A program made the position numbers and the translations under genes. A stretch of DNA of 64,000 nt from Litoditis marina. Taxonomy: Eukaryota > Nematoda > Chromadorea > Rhabditida > Rhabditidae. The stretch lies in NCBI GenBank assembly GCA_964036275.1, contig OZ038434.1, positions 40,075,279 through 40,139,278 of the forward strand, written 5' to 3'. Of this stretch, positions 23,401 to 31,858 are shown piece after piece; the stretch's first letter is position 1, and each line of letters begins with the position of its first letter. Under the pieces are notes generated by a model, which was not told the DNA's origin, ran no database searches, and saw nothing but the letters and a program-made list of their open reading frames with translations.

Positions 23401-23733
23401 GTGTAGCCAACCTTGAAGGTACAAGTACAAGAGAGTAAAATACAAAATAATCATTCATGTAATAGGTTCACAGAAACATCTAATGCATCCTACCAACTTT
23501 TGTACCAACTTAACAGCTTACACAATATCATTCGAGTTACTGAAACTGCGTAAGGGATCGTATCTGTCATTTCACTGTCTCTTCAAGCTTCGAAAACTAT
23601 ATTTCAAAATATGCAGTTGAAAAACATTTTTCTAACATCGATATATAACGCTGTAGAAGTTATTGAACAGAAAAAAATGGGTATTTTATCTTACAAACTT
23701 GTTACGAACACCTCACATGTTCGAAGCGAGCAT
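7532..23733 (-). CDS. PNPT1: Mitochondrial polyribonucleotide nucleotidyltransferase (PNPase)
   Basis: Exons from the 5' end: 23733-23717, 23411-23332, 22922-22867, 22303-22248, 21820-21649, 18933-18790, 16370-16266, 15392-15285, 15093-14971, 13758-13667, 13325-13196, 12472-12335, 12069-11959, 11644-11517, 10940-10861, 10410-10266, 9909-9786, 9241-9159, 8788-8689, 8107-8027, 7684-7532. Phases agree throughout, giving about 741 residues (human about 783). PNPase is a trimeric 3'-5' phosphorolytic exoribonuclease, in animals found in mitochondria. The first RNase PH domain has [18 protein letters not shown] and [12 protein letters not shown]. The second has [24 protein letters not shown] and LDVKIDG, keeping the acidic residues used in catalysis. 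A KH domain (about residues 562-631) and an S1 domain (about 633-705) end the protein. The first exon is the weakest call: it gives only MLASNM before conserved sequence, a very short mitochondrial presequence. Confidence 0.93.
7905..8012. repeat. GTAGTTTGATC inverted-repeat element
   Basis: Bounded by GCTGTGTTTGTAGTTTGATC and GAGATCAAACTACAACAAAG, about 100 bases long, in a PNPT1 intron directly beside exon 20. This family recurs many times, for example at 13825-13975, 14465-14560, 15745-15980, 43665-43790, 46105-46165, 53010-53075 and 56755-56855. Non-coding, MITE-like. Confidence 0.8.
8455..8652. repeat. 200-bp element with CAGTAATTTACTG core, copy 1
   Basis: Contains AATTCGCGTTTGGTCG near its left end and AACAGTAATTTACTGTTTTG near its right end, where the second word is a perfect small palindrome. 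Similar copies are at about 31590-31760 and 36030-36215. Outer ends read GTTAATTACAAATTCGCG and AACGACGCTT. Non-coding. Confidence 0.8.
9625..9765. repeat. GGTTACC inverted-repeat element, copy 1
   Basis: Inverted halves GGTTACCTGAGTGGGTAACC and GGTTACCCACTCAGGTAACC flank a centre that includes GACGCAAAG. Related copies are at about 12985-13150, 16010-16215, 21935-22070 and 60040-60175. Non-coding MITE-like repeat within a PNPT1 intron. Confidence 0.8.
10173..10243 (-). tRNA. tRNA-Gly (anticodon GCC)
   Basis: The minus strand reads GCATCGGTGGTTCAGTGGTA at the 5' end (A box included) and GGTTCGATTCC (B box) near the 3' end. The anticodon loop CTGCCAC has anticodon GCC. Acceptor ends GCATCGG and CCGATGC pair fully. 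Length is 71 bases with discriminator A. A TTTT stretch follows two bases after the gene, the usual RNA polymerase III stop. It lies in a PNPT1 intron on the same strand, starting 22 bases after the 5' splice site of exon 16. It closely matches metazoan glycine tRNAs and shows no sign of decay. Confidence 0.97.
11364..11418. repeat. (TA)n microsatellite preceded by CATA repeats
   Basis: A CATACATACATA stretch (from about 11345) runs into roughly 25 TA units in a PNPT1 intron. It produces artefactual Tyr-Ile reading frames on both strands. Length may vary between individuals. Confidence 0.95.
12985..13150. repeat. GGTTACC inverted-repeat element, copy 2
   Basis: Dense in GGTTACC/GGTAACC words: TATCAGGTAACCTTACCCGG on the left and AACCAGGTAACCCGGTTACG on the right, around TTAACCCACTCGTAACCC. 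Lies in the PNPT1 intron next to exon 11. Confidence 0.7.
13825..13975. repeat. GTAGTTTGATC inverted-repeat element
   Basis: Starts GATCAAACTACAAACACAGC and ends TGCTTGTAGTTTGATTCC: the same terminal words as the copy at 7905-8012, here facing inwards. PNPT1 intron. Confidence 0.7.
14468..14560. repeat. GTAGTTTGATC inverted-repeat element
   Basis: Bounded by TTGTAGTTTGTGTTTGATCC and GATCAAACTACAAACCCAG. Part of a larger local tandem duplication (14480-14990) that also carries copies of the end of PNPT1 exon 9. Confidence 0.7.
14735..14772 (-). pseudogene. Decayed copy of the end of PNPT1 exon 9 (outer)
   Basis: On the minus strand GAGGCCATTAAG|GTATGG copies the true exon 9 donor end GAGGCTATCAAG|GTGCGG (14982-14965). 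The upstream plus-strand word AACTACAACCAAACGCAAGA parallels AACTACAAACAAAATGAAGA beside the real exon, so exon end and flank were duplicated together. Confidence 0.65.
14862..14895 (-). pseudogene. Decayed copy of the end of PNPT1 exon 9 (inner)
   Basis: The minus strand reads AAGGCCATGAAG|GTGCGG, very close to the true donor end of exon 9. It is about 100 bases downstream of the real donor in the direction of transcription and retains a usable GT donor. Confidence 0.65.
15450..15572. repeat. CG-rich palindromic MITE fragment
   Basis: Contains CGTACTACGCCGCGCGTAGT and TATTACGCGCGCGTAAAAAG, then AGTATGGACCCTGCCTTA. The last word matches the terminal repeat of the element at 49668-50489 (GTATGAACCCTGCCTTA), so this is a related or partial element. 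Confidence 0.6.
15745..15985. repeat. GTAGTTTGATC repeat pair with poly-C
   Basis: Includes CTGTGTTTGTAGTTTGTTCC, a C run at 15812-15827, GTTGTAGTTTGATCCTGATA and ACAAATACAAACACAGC. At least one element of the GTAGTTTGATC family, perhaps two overlapping copies. PNPT1 intron. Confidence 0.6.
16010..16215. repeat. GGTTACC inverted-repeat element, copy 3
   Basis: Repeated GGTAACC and GGTTACC words in both orientations, for example CAGTATGTAACCGGTTACCT and TTTTTGGTTACCTAACGG, around GACGCAAAATTTGG. The same family as 9625-9765. PNPT1 intron. Confidence 0.7.
16507..16565 (-). pseudogene. Decayed copy of the end of PNPT1 exon 6
   Basis: The plus-strand word ACCAACCTGTCCATTCACGT matches ACCAACCTGTCCATCCACGT at the true exon 6 donor (18784-18803). 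Similarity continues into CCAGCCGTACCGCCGCC versus CCAGCCGCACGGCCGCC. The copy holds the last ~45 bases of the exon plus the donor. The 1.8 kb element at 16790-18600 lies between copy and original. Confidence 0.8.
16655..16722 (-). pseudogene. Two further fragments of the end of PNPT1 exon 6
   Basis: Plus-strand CACCTGTCCATCTAGGTAGG and ACCAGCCTGTCCATTCATAT both resemble the donor end of exon 6. With 16507-16565 this makes three partial copies in one intron. Confidence 0.6.
16790..18600. mobile_element. 1.8 kb hairpin-ended element rich in GGCGCC, copy 1
   Basis: Inserted in a PNPT1 intron. The stretch 16975-17960 contains about fifteen GGCGCC palindromes, often as TTGGCGCC or GGCGCCAAAA, with internal partial repeats. 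The right end (about 18215-18592) is a near-perfect inverted repeat with arms of about 180 bases, starting TTAGTAAAAAGTGGGGGAAC and ending with its complement. A second copy in opposite orientation runs from 62588 to beyond the window end. No transposase is encoded. Short frames in the hairpin arms repeat the same peptide on both strands and are not genes. Non-autonomous DNA transposon by inference; the left boundary is uncertain. Confidence 0.8.
19033..19380 (-). repeat. Long terminal repeat (3' LTR in element orientation)
   Basis: A 348-base direct repeat nearly identical to 21211-21559. Plus-strand ends are TGTTACAAAC and ATTACAACT. GGTT occurs immediately outside both outer ends (19029-19032 and 21560-21563), a 4-base target duplication. 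The LTRs differ at only a few positions, so the insertion is fairly recent. Confidence 0.92.
19440..19850. repeat. Tandem repeat inside the LTR element
   Basis: About ten imperfect units built on CTATATGCC..GGCA(C/T)CACG(G/A)TAA, with some units carrying ATAAACACATGAAAAACTAT. Lies next to the 3' LTR, a common place for such arrays in LTR elements. Confidence 0.8.
19950..20531 (-). CDS. Uncharacterised reading frame of the LTR element
   Basis: An open frame of 193 codons inside the LTR element on its sense strand. Composition is basic in the middle ([16 protein letters not shown]) and charged at the end. No CCHC zinc knuckle, protease or polymerase motif is visible. A 73-codon frame (20658-20437) overlaps it in another register, with a charged segment [19 protein letters not shown], so the ancestral frame may be interrupted. 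By position it could be a gag remnant; the sequence does not prove it. Confidence 0.35.
   Translation of the reverse strand: MHDKEHQGILPDEALSRKGSTAFSHTVIFAIKLVLSSVHKVFVAGHCIPLQFGTVPALIRCVSRLFSRESFAERLKSRTRAPYLIKLFLRTPWKRVEVSIDFEWLIERFNRRKENRSRLSKESTENGNYSDGVMDGSSKLKEFSHFTSGQWEHGSEEASDLEDREKLGRAGDARQRQQFYTDCSLGRRPKGVN
21211..21559 (-). repeat. Long terminal repeat (5' LTR in element orientation)
   Basis: Partner of 19033-19380. The element's primer binding site is at 21193-21210, directly adjacent, which sets the orientation as minus. Confidence 0.92.
21935..22075. repeat. GGTTACC-family element, copy 4
   Basis: Diverged copy: AAGATTCGGTTACCCTTTAA on the left and ACAAGAAACCGGTTAGATAC on the right. 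PNPT1 intron. Confidence 0.5.
22555..22825. repeat. CGGTTCGG inverted-repeat element
   Basis: Left end TCATTTGGGGTGAACTTCTA and CCGAACCGA words are mirrored on the right by TTCGGGAAGAAATTTGCC and TTCATTTGG. Multiple GAACCGAACC and GGTTCGGTTT words face each other. About 260 bases, MITE-like, in a PNPT1 intron. A shorter related stretch (GAATCGAACCGC, GGTTCGATTCTCC) is near 24655-24810. Confidence 0.7.
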
Positions 23734-23893
23734 TGGCCGTTCTCAGAATGATTGTTCGGCAAACTTGTTAGGCAGGTTTTGGATATTCGAAAAACGAACT
23801 CCTCCGAACTATTAGAAACCTCAACTAACTTGCCATTTTAGGTCTCTCACCTTATACACTTGTTATGAACGCGGAACATCTTGAAAACTAGTC

Positions 23894-24987
23894 TCAGTTG
23901 CAGTTCTTGGACGAGTTAGCCTGCTTGTGGCCGGGGTTCTTTCTCTTGGGCGTCGAACGGGGTTGCGACGAGGTGGTCGAAGACTTCTGGAAGGCCAACG
24001 AACCCTCACAGGCGAACACGTCCCCGAAGTCTGCAAAACTCATGATTTAACATCAAAAACAGCGAATCATCTCGGTTAAAGCCGGACGATATTTAAAAAG
24101 AACTTCCTTTTCGCTGATGCTGGAGAAAATAACCTATTTCCTATTGGAAATCAAGGAGTTTCGTGTACTTGAATGGAACAACGACTCGGGCAAAACATTA
24201 ATTTTCACGTGTTGAAATGTAAAATGGACTAATTTTGTGAAATAGTCGGATCTTAATGGTTTAGGTTCGAAAACGGCCGAGCCGAGTCTATGAAAAAAGA
24301 GAAAAATGAGTAACTAACCGCGGTAGTAGTTCTGGTGTACTGTCGTATGAGTGTCGCCGAGCTTCTGTCCCTGAAACGAAAATGGAAATTACAAAATTAT
24401 ACGGCAGCTAGGGGGAATACCCACAATACACAATTGTCGTTTTCTGGGGAGAGTAATCCCGACAAGTTCTCACATAATACTAACTGTCTTGGTGATAATC
24501 ACGTTTCAGTGAAGTACGCTGATTACTAAACTTCTTGTGTCCCGATGTAAAATAATAAGATACTTTGTTCTTTCCGCTTTCAGTTGAGAGTTTCTAAGGA
24601 AAACTGACTGGAGAACCACCTACTGCACTGCAAACCAGTAACTCGAGAACCATATTTGGAACCATGCTGTTCTTGAGTGAACGGATTGAATCGAACCGCA
24701 AACGCTCAAGTCAGAGTGTCTTGATTAGCGATTCGGTTCGACCGTTAAGTGAAGAACCGGCGGTTCGATATCCGGTTTCAAATAAACGGTTCGATTCTCC
24801 TGTGTAGTTTGAAGGCCTAAGGGAAACGTTTAATTAGAATTTGCATCAGGCATAATAGAAAAAAGATTGACATGAATTTTCGAACTTCATAAAAAACCAT
24901 TCCACTCACCTCTTCGTATTCCATAAAAGTATCTTTGAACTCGCAGTAAGGCACTTGATTGGAAGTAGATCGTGGCAATTTGGACAT
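23894..24987 (-). CDS. Small unrecognised protein, 88 residues
   Basis: Three exons: 24987-24910, 24370-24319, 24030-23894. Borders are GAG|GTGAGT, TTTCAG|GG, CGCG|GTTAGT and TTGCAG|AC, and phases agree. The start MSKLPRSTSNQVPYC has an in-frame TGA just before it, so the start is well fixed unless a further 5' exon is spliced in. The middle reads GDTHTTVHQNYYRDFGDVF. The tail is basic and Ser/Thr-rich (SSQPRSTPKRKNPGHKQ). No signal peptide or membrane segment. I do not recognise the family. The aromatic THTTVHQNYYRDFG stretch faintly recalls small axonemal microtubule-binding proteins, but this is only an impression. It lies 160 bases upstream of the PNPT1 start on the same strand. Confidence 0.55.
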
Positions 24988-25962
24988 TCAACGCCGCACT
25001 ACAACATATAGGCAAAATGACGTAATACAATTGTTATGTAAATGTGGATACGTTAACTGGACCCCACACAAAATTAAAGGACAGTGGCCATATTTGCCAA
25101 AGTCGTTTCAGGACCCTCCTCACCAGCGCACTATTTTTGTGCACTACCTTCCGGCGTCAAGGTAGTTTAGCTTCCCGGGGTTGGTGATAAGTCTAATTTA
25201 AAAAAAACCAACTAGAATAGAAAGCCGCTCAAGCTATTCCGAATAAACTCTCCTCCCACGAAATGTATACAGACTAGGCTTCAACCTCACGGTAAACATA
25301 GAAGAACAACTGATAATATTTATGTGTAACACTGTTCATCGAGTTTGACAACATGAGGATGTGCAATACTACAAAGCAAAAACGATTTGGATTCTACTCG
25401 TTCAAATACTCCGAATCAAATATGGAAATCAGAAGATAACATACAATAGAGAAGTTACACACGAACACAGAAAATATGGAGGTAACAAAAAGGGGAAGTT
25501 GTAAGTGTAAAGTGAGCTAACTCGTCAAAGGCGGACCGTTATATGACTAACAACAATATTGCAAATGAAAACACGTCCTAAATTAAGCTGATTTTATCTA
25601 CAGCATGACGGAACGTAGAATAGAAACGGGGCAAAGAAGGATGGATCAAGTTATCAACAACTCTGTGACGTCCACGAGAAAAGATCTGTAAAAAAATGCT
25701 CCAAAATAGAACTGAAGCACAGTTTGGAAAGATGAAAACCTGTGACTTTGACGTTTTTCTTTATTCGGTGATATTGCCAATTGCAACTATAATTCTAAAT
25801 GCAAGGAGACCACAATTACAATATCAGTTCAATTATACCAGTTACTCTCTCCCTTGCACCAACGTTTTCCATTCCCTCTCTCTCGCTTTTCCAACTCTCT
25901 TTCTCTCTCTCTCTCTCTTTCACTCACCCCTCTCCCTCCCTCTCTCTTTCACTCACCTCTCT
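24988..25962. other. Gap between the LAMP and small-protein genes
   Basis: No convincing exon. At 25076-25190 there is an inverted-repeat element related to 32345-32490 (shared CACTATTTTTGTGC). The last 100 bases (about 25855-25965) are a pyrimidine-rich microsatellite (CTCTCT with CACTCACC) that begins just after the LAMP stop codon. Confidence 0.5.
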
Positions 25963-28900
25963 CTAGACGCTGGCGTATCCCTGTCTCTTGGCGCGGGCCC
26001 GTCCAATCAGATAGGCAACCAGCACAATGACCACCAGACCAGCCAGACAGGCACCCACAATGATGGGCACGATGTCAGAGGTGCGCATATCCAGGCTGCA
26101 CTGCTCGTAGGCTGCAAGTACGACAAATCGATAAATCAAAGAAATCAGTGCTGTTTCCCTAACCCCCTACTAACAATGATGCAATTCATGCCCCGTCCAT
26201 CCGCTTTTCCAAGAATGAAAGCGCTTCCTAGACCGATCAAACTATACAAATCTGAGCGAACTTCCAACCAGTTTGGTAGTTGTTCACTGCAATTAAATTC
26301 ATCAAATGTACCTACTTTTACTGTATCGAGGCAGCACATATCGTAGGCTGCAAAGTTAAATTAACCTTCCTTACCTAGTCTCTTGGAATGATTGATACCC
26401 GCCTAGCTGACCGGAAGACTTCAACTTCCTGTTTCCGTTCTACATTGGAGGGGGGGGGGCTATAACACCTATGGAAGTGATCTATGCTAGACATTCAGTA
26501 CAATAAATAGTACTTAGTCTCGAGTGAAACATAGTCTCGAGTGAAAATAAACAATGTTATTGGGCAAATAGGAAAGGTCATCCACTATACGTGTAGATCT
26601 TCTACAGTGGTGTAACCGGTGACCACTAGCCACCGACCCTCAAATACCGGTAAGGTCTGAGTATTCGACCAATAGCAGTCTCTTTTTAGCTTCAAACACG
26701 TGAAATTTAACGATTTTGTATCAAAACTAGAGAAATTTTAACGTTGTCGACAAAAAAGGTAGTCCGTTTGCCCATTTTTCTGACTATTCGGACAACTTTA
26801 CCGGGGTATACCGACCCTTATTGTATGCCATGTTGCTGCTTCGTGAGGCGTGGTATTAAACGCAGAGTGCCCATGAACAGTCAATTGCCTGTCATTTCAG
26901 TAGGGAAACATGTTGACTGTTTCATTGAATGCAAAACAGACATACCACATACTCCAGTGAGGTTCAACTATTCGACAAAATGGAGTCCGTTTGTAGATTC
27001 GAACACGTTTTTCTTGTTTAGAGAAGATTTTCTTGTTTCGCTGTTTTACGAGGTTATTCGGACAAATTTACTGAGGTATGACAACAGACTGACCCTGATC
27101 CTTATCGAATTCGGTAGTGTTGAGCGAGGCAAAAGCGATGGCCTTCAGATTCTTCAGCTCGATCGAGGAATCCTTTGCCAACGCGAGATTGGTCGTCGAG
27201 CACTGAAACACGAATCATTCGGGTAAACACCAAACACGAATCCTCTCTAATTACTCCACTTCTTTCTAAAACAACAAGCCCCGTAGTAATGAAGTAAATA
27301 ACAGAAAGCATCTCTTGAAGATTAACTATTATTATATCATAGCATGACAATATGAGACTCGTTTATGTTTTCGAAGCGAGAAAACAAAATTCGGTCACCC
27401 ATGATGAACATGAGACACGACATATTTAACTGATGTGGGACGACTTTGTTGTCAACAGATTTTTTGGAAATCAGGTGTTTAACCTGGGTGAATATACTAT
27501 GAAAATGGGTGAAAAGTGAGATTTTCACCAGTAAAGGTGAAATTTTCTGAAACTGGGTCAGTTCAAACTCTCGATTTTGAAGAAAAACGGGTGAATCAAT
27601 GTTCAATCCAACAAAGTCGCCCTACGTTTGATTTAAGCGCATTGCCCAAAATGTCAACAATCAGTCAACATTCTGCATAAGCATACACCAGTAAAGTTGT
27701 CCGAATAGTCAGAAAAATTCGTAAAATGTACTACTTTTTCGCCGAAAAAAAAATCGGTCTACTTTGATGGAAAAATCATAAATTTTCACGTGTTCACATC
27801 TAGAACTGGACTACTTTTTGTCGCTTATTCGGACCGTACTGGCCTTTGTGCATAAGAATCCAAAGCCCACCTTGAAAGCGTTGATTCCGTGAGCTTCAAC
27901 CTCTACGGCAGTATCCTTGGCCATTTTCAGTTCCTCTGAAAAAACGGTGATCGGAAGTAGGCAAGTAGGGTAAAAAGCATGGAGCAGATTCACGCCCACA
28001 AGTCACAACGTCAAAATGACCGTGTAATGATTCACTAACCAAAACATTGGTATCGTACTTAGAGGCGGCGACCCGTATCTACAGCCTAGAGTATGAAGGC
28101 GCCATGAATTTGTGGCACTGTTACATTATGAAGGCGTCATGAATTTGTGGCACCGTTGCATAATTATACTCTAGACATTCAACACTTTATACTATTTTAC
28201 ATGAAAACACCCGTTTGTTCGAGACGAGAAATTGAATATTCTGGCTATTCCTAATCAGGAAACCCTTACTGAAAATATGGTGGCATCGTAACCCTACGTA
28301 CTCATACCCCAGTAATCCAGTAAAGTTGTCCTAATGGTCGAAGAAACTCAGAAAACGGTCTCTCTTTCCGTCAATATGGGACGAAAAAAAAGTAGTTATG
28401 TATGATGCAAATCCATAACATTTTCCGTATTTGGATGGAAATCTGCCTACTTTTGGAGAATAGCTACACCCTTCGGGGTGATGTACGTACCGGTGACAGA
28501 TCCCTCCATCCACGATCTGGGTGCCGTTGTGAGGCTGTACTCGGCCAGCTTGAAGTGTTCCGCATCGTCTCCCTCGGAAGTCTGACTGACGAAGACCATG
28601 TCCAGAATCCATTCCTGGGTATCCAGGCTGCTGGGCGACTCGCCGTTCGGCATGAAACGTACCTGAAATCGATATCGTCATACAACAAAAAACAAACTGA
28701 TATTTTCCTATTCCCACAGCTGAGAAGAGAAATAAAAGCTTGAAGTATGAAAAACTGCACCAAACCAAATCGACTGACCGTGAGACTGTTTGCAGACTTG
28801 TTTCCATAGATGTAGTTGCAGTTGCCGGTGACCTCATGGGTAGTGTTGATGGCCACAGTGTACGAATGAGCGGTACCGTTCTTCTGAAATATACGATCTT

Positions 28901-29982
28901 CCAAACTAAAATATTTCGGAAAAGCTTATCATTTCATCATTTCCGATGTTGTTGTCAAATTCGTGTCGTATAGACAAATTATGTACGTTGAAACGTTCGT
29001 GACATACGACAGCAACGTGTGTTCATTCTACATCAACACTTCCGACACTCATCTTATGTGAAGTTGGGATATTCTTGTGGGAGAAAATATGTGTTTTGTT
29101 TGTGTTTGTACATTAAATGGATCAGTAGATATAACAAGATCAAGATTACGTGCTCAAAGTGTGAAATATAGAATAATAACATACTATTATCATTATAACC
29201 ATACCCTAGCAAAGCTGTCCGAATAGACAGAAAAAATCGAGAAAGGGATTACTTTTTTGTCGAATTCATAAAAATTCGTCTAATTTCGACACAAAATCGT
29301 TAATTTTCACGTTTGAAAGCTGAAAACGGGTTACTTATCGTCGACTAGTCAAACCTTACTGGTGTATGATTGTAACGTACATCAGTGAAAGTGACATGGG
29401 CGAGTGGCTCCGACTCCACAATCAGACACGTCATGTTGGCCTCATTTTGAACGGACCACGTCTGCACGGCAGACACACCGCCGAACACGGCAACTGGAAT
29501 ACGTTCGTGAACACGGATCCCAGAACAATCACACATCTGTCAGGTGTGCCTATTTTAGAAAGAAGTTCGTTGGCAAATTTGGGGAACCTTCATCGTTTTG
29601 CGTTAAATATCGGCCAATTTTCCCGATATCAGCCAAAAGATTCGTTTTAGTTTTAAGAAATTCGTAGTGGGATGTGGGACAACTCAACTAGAGCATGCTT
29701 GAAATTAATTGTATATAAGAAGCTGCTGAATTCACACACTTTTGTGGAAAATGGCTGGTTACTGTTATTGAACTGTTATTACTTGATAGGTGAACACCAG
29801 AAAAGAACACCGTTTGTGGAGGAAAGTTGACTATTTTTTTGTATGTAATATGCAATAATAGTACCTAGCTCAAACAGTTCATGATTCATTCTTAAAACAG
29901 CTACATTTCACAGAAAAATTCTAGTATGACCTGACTACTCACCACAGGACAGCAGAAGAATCGTTGAACAAACAGATCGCAT
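25963..29982 (-). CDS. LAMP: Lysosome-associated membrane glycoprotein (LAMP family)
   Basis: Seven exons: 29982-29943, 29493-29381, 28883-28779, 28662-28491, 27935-27871, 27202-27094, 26111-25963. Phases agree, giving 250 residues. Residues 1-23 form a signal peptide ([23 protein letters not shown]). The luminal part is one LAMP domain with [13 protein letters not shown], several N-x-T sites (NMT, NGT, NTT, NLA region) and paired cysteines, ending AYEQCSLDM. One membrane helix follows ([20 protein letters not shown]). The short tail [10 protein letters not shown] ends in GY-x-x-hydrophobic, the known AP-dependent lysosomal sorting signal at the very C-terminus. One LAMP domain instead of two, and the length near 240-250, resemble invertebrate LAMPs. 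A second candidate for the last exon lies at 26341-26145. Confidence 0.9.
26145..26341 (-). pseudogene. Second copy of the LAMP last-exon start (alternative or dead exon)
   Basis: Minus strand TTTGCAGCCTACGATATGTG mirrors the true last exon ACTTGCAGCCTACGAGCAGT. The copy keeps the acceptor, the phase and the start AYDMCCLD (real: AYEQCSLD). It stays open for about 64 codons, ending near 26145, but shows no strong membrane helix and no GYxx tail. If spliced it would give a LAMP with a different, probably non-membrane C-terminus. Sequence after the first ~25 bases no longer resembles the real exon. Confidence 0.5.
26645..26813. repeat. CCAGTAAGG/CCGAATAG inverted-repeat element
   Basis: Ends ACCGGTAAGGTCTGAGTATT and ACTATTCGGACAACTTTACC face each other around TTCAAACACGTGAAATTTAA. 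One of at least ten copies of a ~160-base MITE-like family with consensus ends CATACACCAGTAAGGT and inner ends (G)TCCGAATAGTC. The centre usually holds TTTTCACGTGT and two to three CTACTTTTTCGCC-like words. A second copy follows at 26942-27083. LAMP intron. Confidence 0.8.
27680..27852. repeat. CCAGTAAGG/CCGAATAG element
   Basis: Clear copy: GCATACACCAGTAAAGTTGT, GTCCGAATAGTC on the left; CTTATTCGGACCGTACTGG and TTTGTGCAT on the right, with AATTTTCACGTGTT in the centre. The right end overlaps the sequence just after LAMP exon 5. Confidence 0.85.
28080..28165. repeat. Short direct duplication
   Basis: TATGAAGGCGCCATGAATTT and TATGAAGGCGTCATGAATTT start two adjacent ~37-base units (GTGGCACTGTTACAT / GTGGCACCGTTGCAT). 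LAMP intron. Confidence 0.8.
29203..29368. repeat. CCAGTAAGG/CCGAATAG element
   Basis: Left CATACCCTAGCAAAGCTGTC and CCGAATAGACAG, right CTAGTCAAACCTTACTGG and TGTATG, centre TAATTTTCACGTTTG. The right end abuts the donor of LAMP exon 2. Confidence 0.8.
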
Positions 29983-31589
29983 TTCTGAAATAGAGATGTC
30001 TTGATTATGGTGCATATTCATAGCGACACTCAGAGAAAAAGAATTAAAGTTGATCAAAAAAATATTTCGTCTCTCTCATGGCGAAAACGAACATGAAAAC
30101 CACTGTACGAGTCAAAACCCCATTCAAATCCACCCATCAATCAAGAATATATTTACCCAGAGGAAAGAATAAATTTAGACTGAATTAAACTTTGAAAACA
30201 AACATATATAATTTAACAAACTTTGAGAATTTCTGAAAAAAGATTCTCCACTAATTGGCCGCACTCAGTCTTATTCCCGGCACAGAGGTAACTAAGAGTG
30301 TGTTCTTAAGTACAGGTAATCTCACTGAAGGTCACGCAATAAATAGAATAATCTCGAATGCCAACTACCAAATACTCAAGCGAGACAGAAATGAATACGA
30401 AATAGTTAAGCGAAACTATATCCGGACCATTAATGACAATGGGGTACGCGTAACTCGATTTCAGATAAATGTACAAAAGAATTTACTTACAAACTATTGA
30501 ACTTACAAAATGCTACAACCACAACCCCACATGTGATCGCGGGACGTAACATAACTAAAAATCGCCCATTACCAGCGTGTGGCATAAACAGCCAGCGCGA
30601 TTCTATCTGTGAACTAATGGCACTGACAGTTTACATGAGCGCCCGATGATTCACACTGCACAGAGTAAACAACACATTGCTGGTGCTATGGAGTGAAAAC
30701 ATACAGTAGGGAGAGTGAATTGGAATCGATTACTACGAAATTTAGATTTTTTAGTGATATTATGCAATCAATCATGGAAACTAAAGGAAGAAGGAAGGGG
30801 GTAAAGTGGGCTTATCACTTTATCAACTGCCCCCAGTAGACGACAGACGAAAAATAGATAAGCAAACAAGACCAAGACGGTATGTTCTATTAACAGCCTG
30901 TAGTACACCTATGATCACATTATCCCCACCATCTTTTGAGCCGTAGTGGCCGTCCGTTCTAATACGGCTAGTTCTCAGGAAGGCTTCCATTTCCAAAAAC
31001 CGTGAATACGACTATACAAACATGGACCACCAATCACAGAAGTGATGTGAACTACGTGGAGGTTTTCGGAAACTGGACGTGCTCGGCTGAAGATTAAAGT
31101 ACAATCATAATCCGTGCGTACAAAAGCTTCACTGATTCACCGAAAACAGACTACTAAACAGTCGTGTTGATACCCGAATCAGAGTATCACAGAAGCACAC
31201 CGAACAGTCGTGTTGATACCCGAATCAGAGTATCACAGAAGCACACCGAACGTTTTAGACATAGATAGTCCAGACTATTATTTTAGCAAACTACATTGAA
31301 ACTGCTGAATTTTAAGAATATTACTTTTAAAGATCAAAAACTTCGGAATGACCGTGTGACGATTGATGTAAACAAACCCGCAGGACTACACGAGCATGCG
31401 GACGACTGGGCATGTTGCCGACGAAATAATCTCAAATCAATGGATCAGAACCGCCGAGTTTTGTAGGTTTGTGACATTGAATTTTTTTCAACTTGTCATC
31501 AATTATGATTTAGATTAACATCCATGAGAAAAAACCTGGATTAAATGAACTTATTCACTGAAAATGAAATTTAAACATACGCGCAATTA

Positions 31590-31760
31590 CTTAGAACGCG
31601 CGCTGTATATTACAGATTCGCGTTTGGTCGGAACAGTTCAGGAACCGAACGGTTCGGCGAGACGCAGACGGTTAGAGAACAAAAATCGATTTGCATTGCC
31701 GCCATGCTGTTTCGAACAGTAATTTACTGTTTTGCAACGACGCTTGTTCTGAGTAGTTCC
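31590..31760. repeat. 200-bp element with CAGTAATTTACTG core, copy 2
   Basis: Shares TTCGCGTTTGGTCG and AACAGTAATTTACTGTTTTG and CAACGACGCTTGTTCTGAG with 8455-8652 and 36030-36215. Diverged in the centre. Confidence 0.75.
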
Positions 31761-31858
31761 TTGCGCTGGGCATTTTGTCAACCGCACCAGTGCGAATAAC
31801 TTTACGCTGTGTTTCATCGTTTCGGGAGATCTTCATTGACTCTCGCAGCGATTACTGT

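Noticed and set aside
25696..26346. A 216-codon plus-strand frame
   Set aside because: It runs antisense over the LAMP last exon and a pyrimidine microsatellite ([14 protein letters not shown]). The minus-strand LAMP exons explain the openness.
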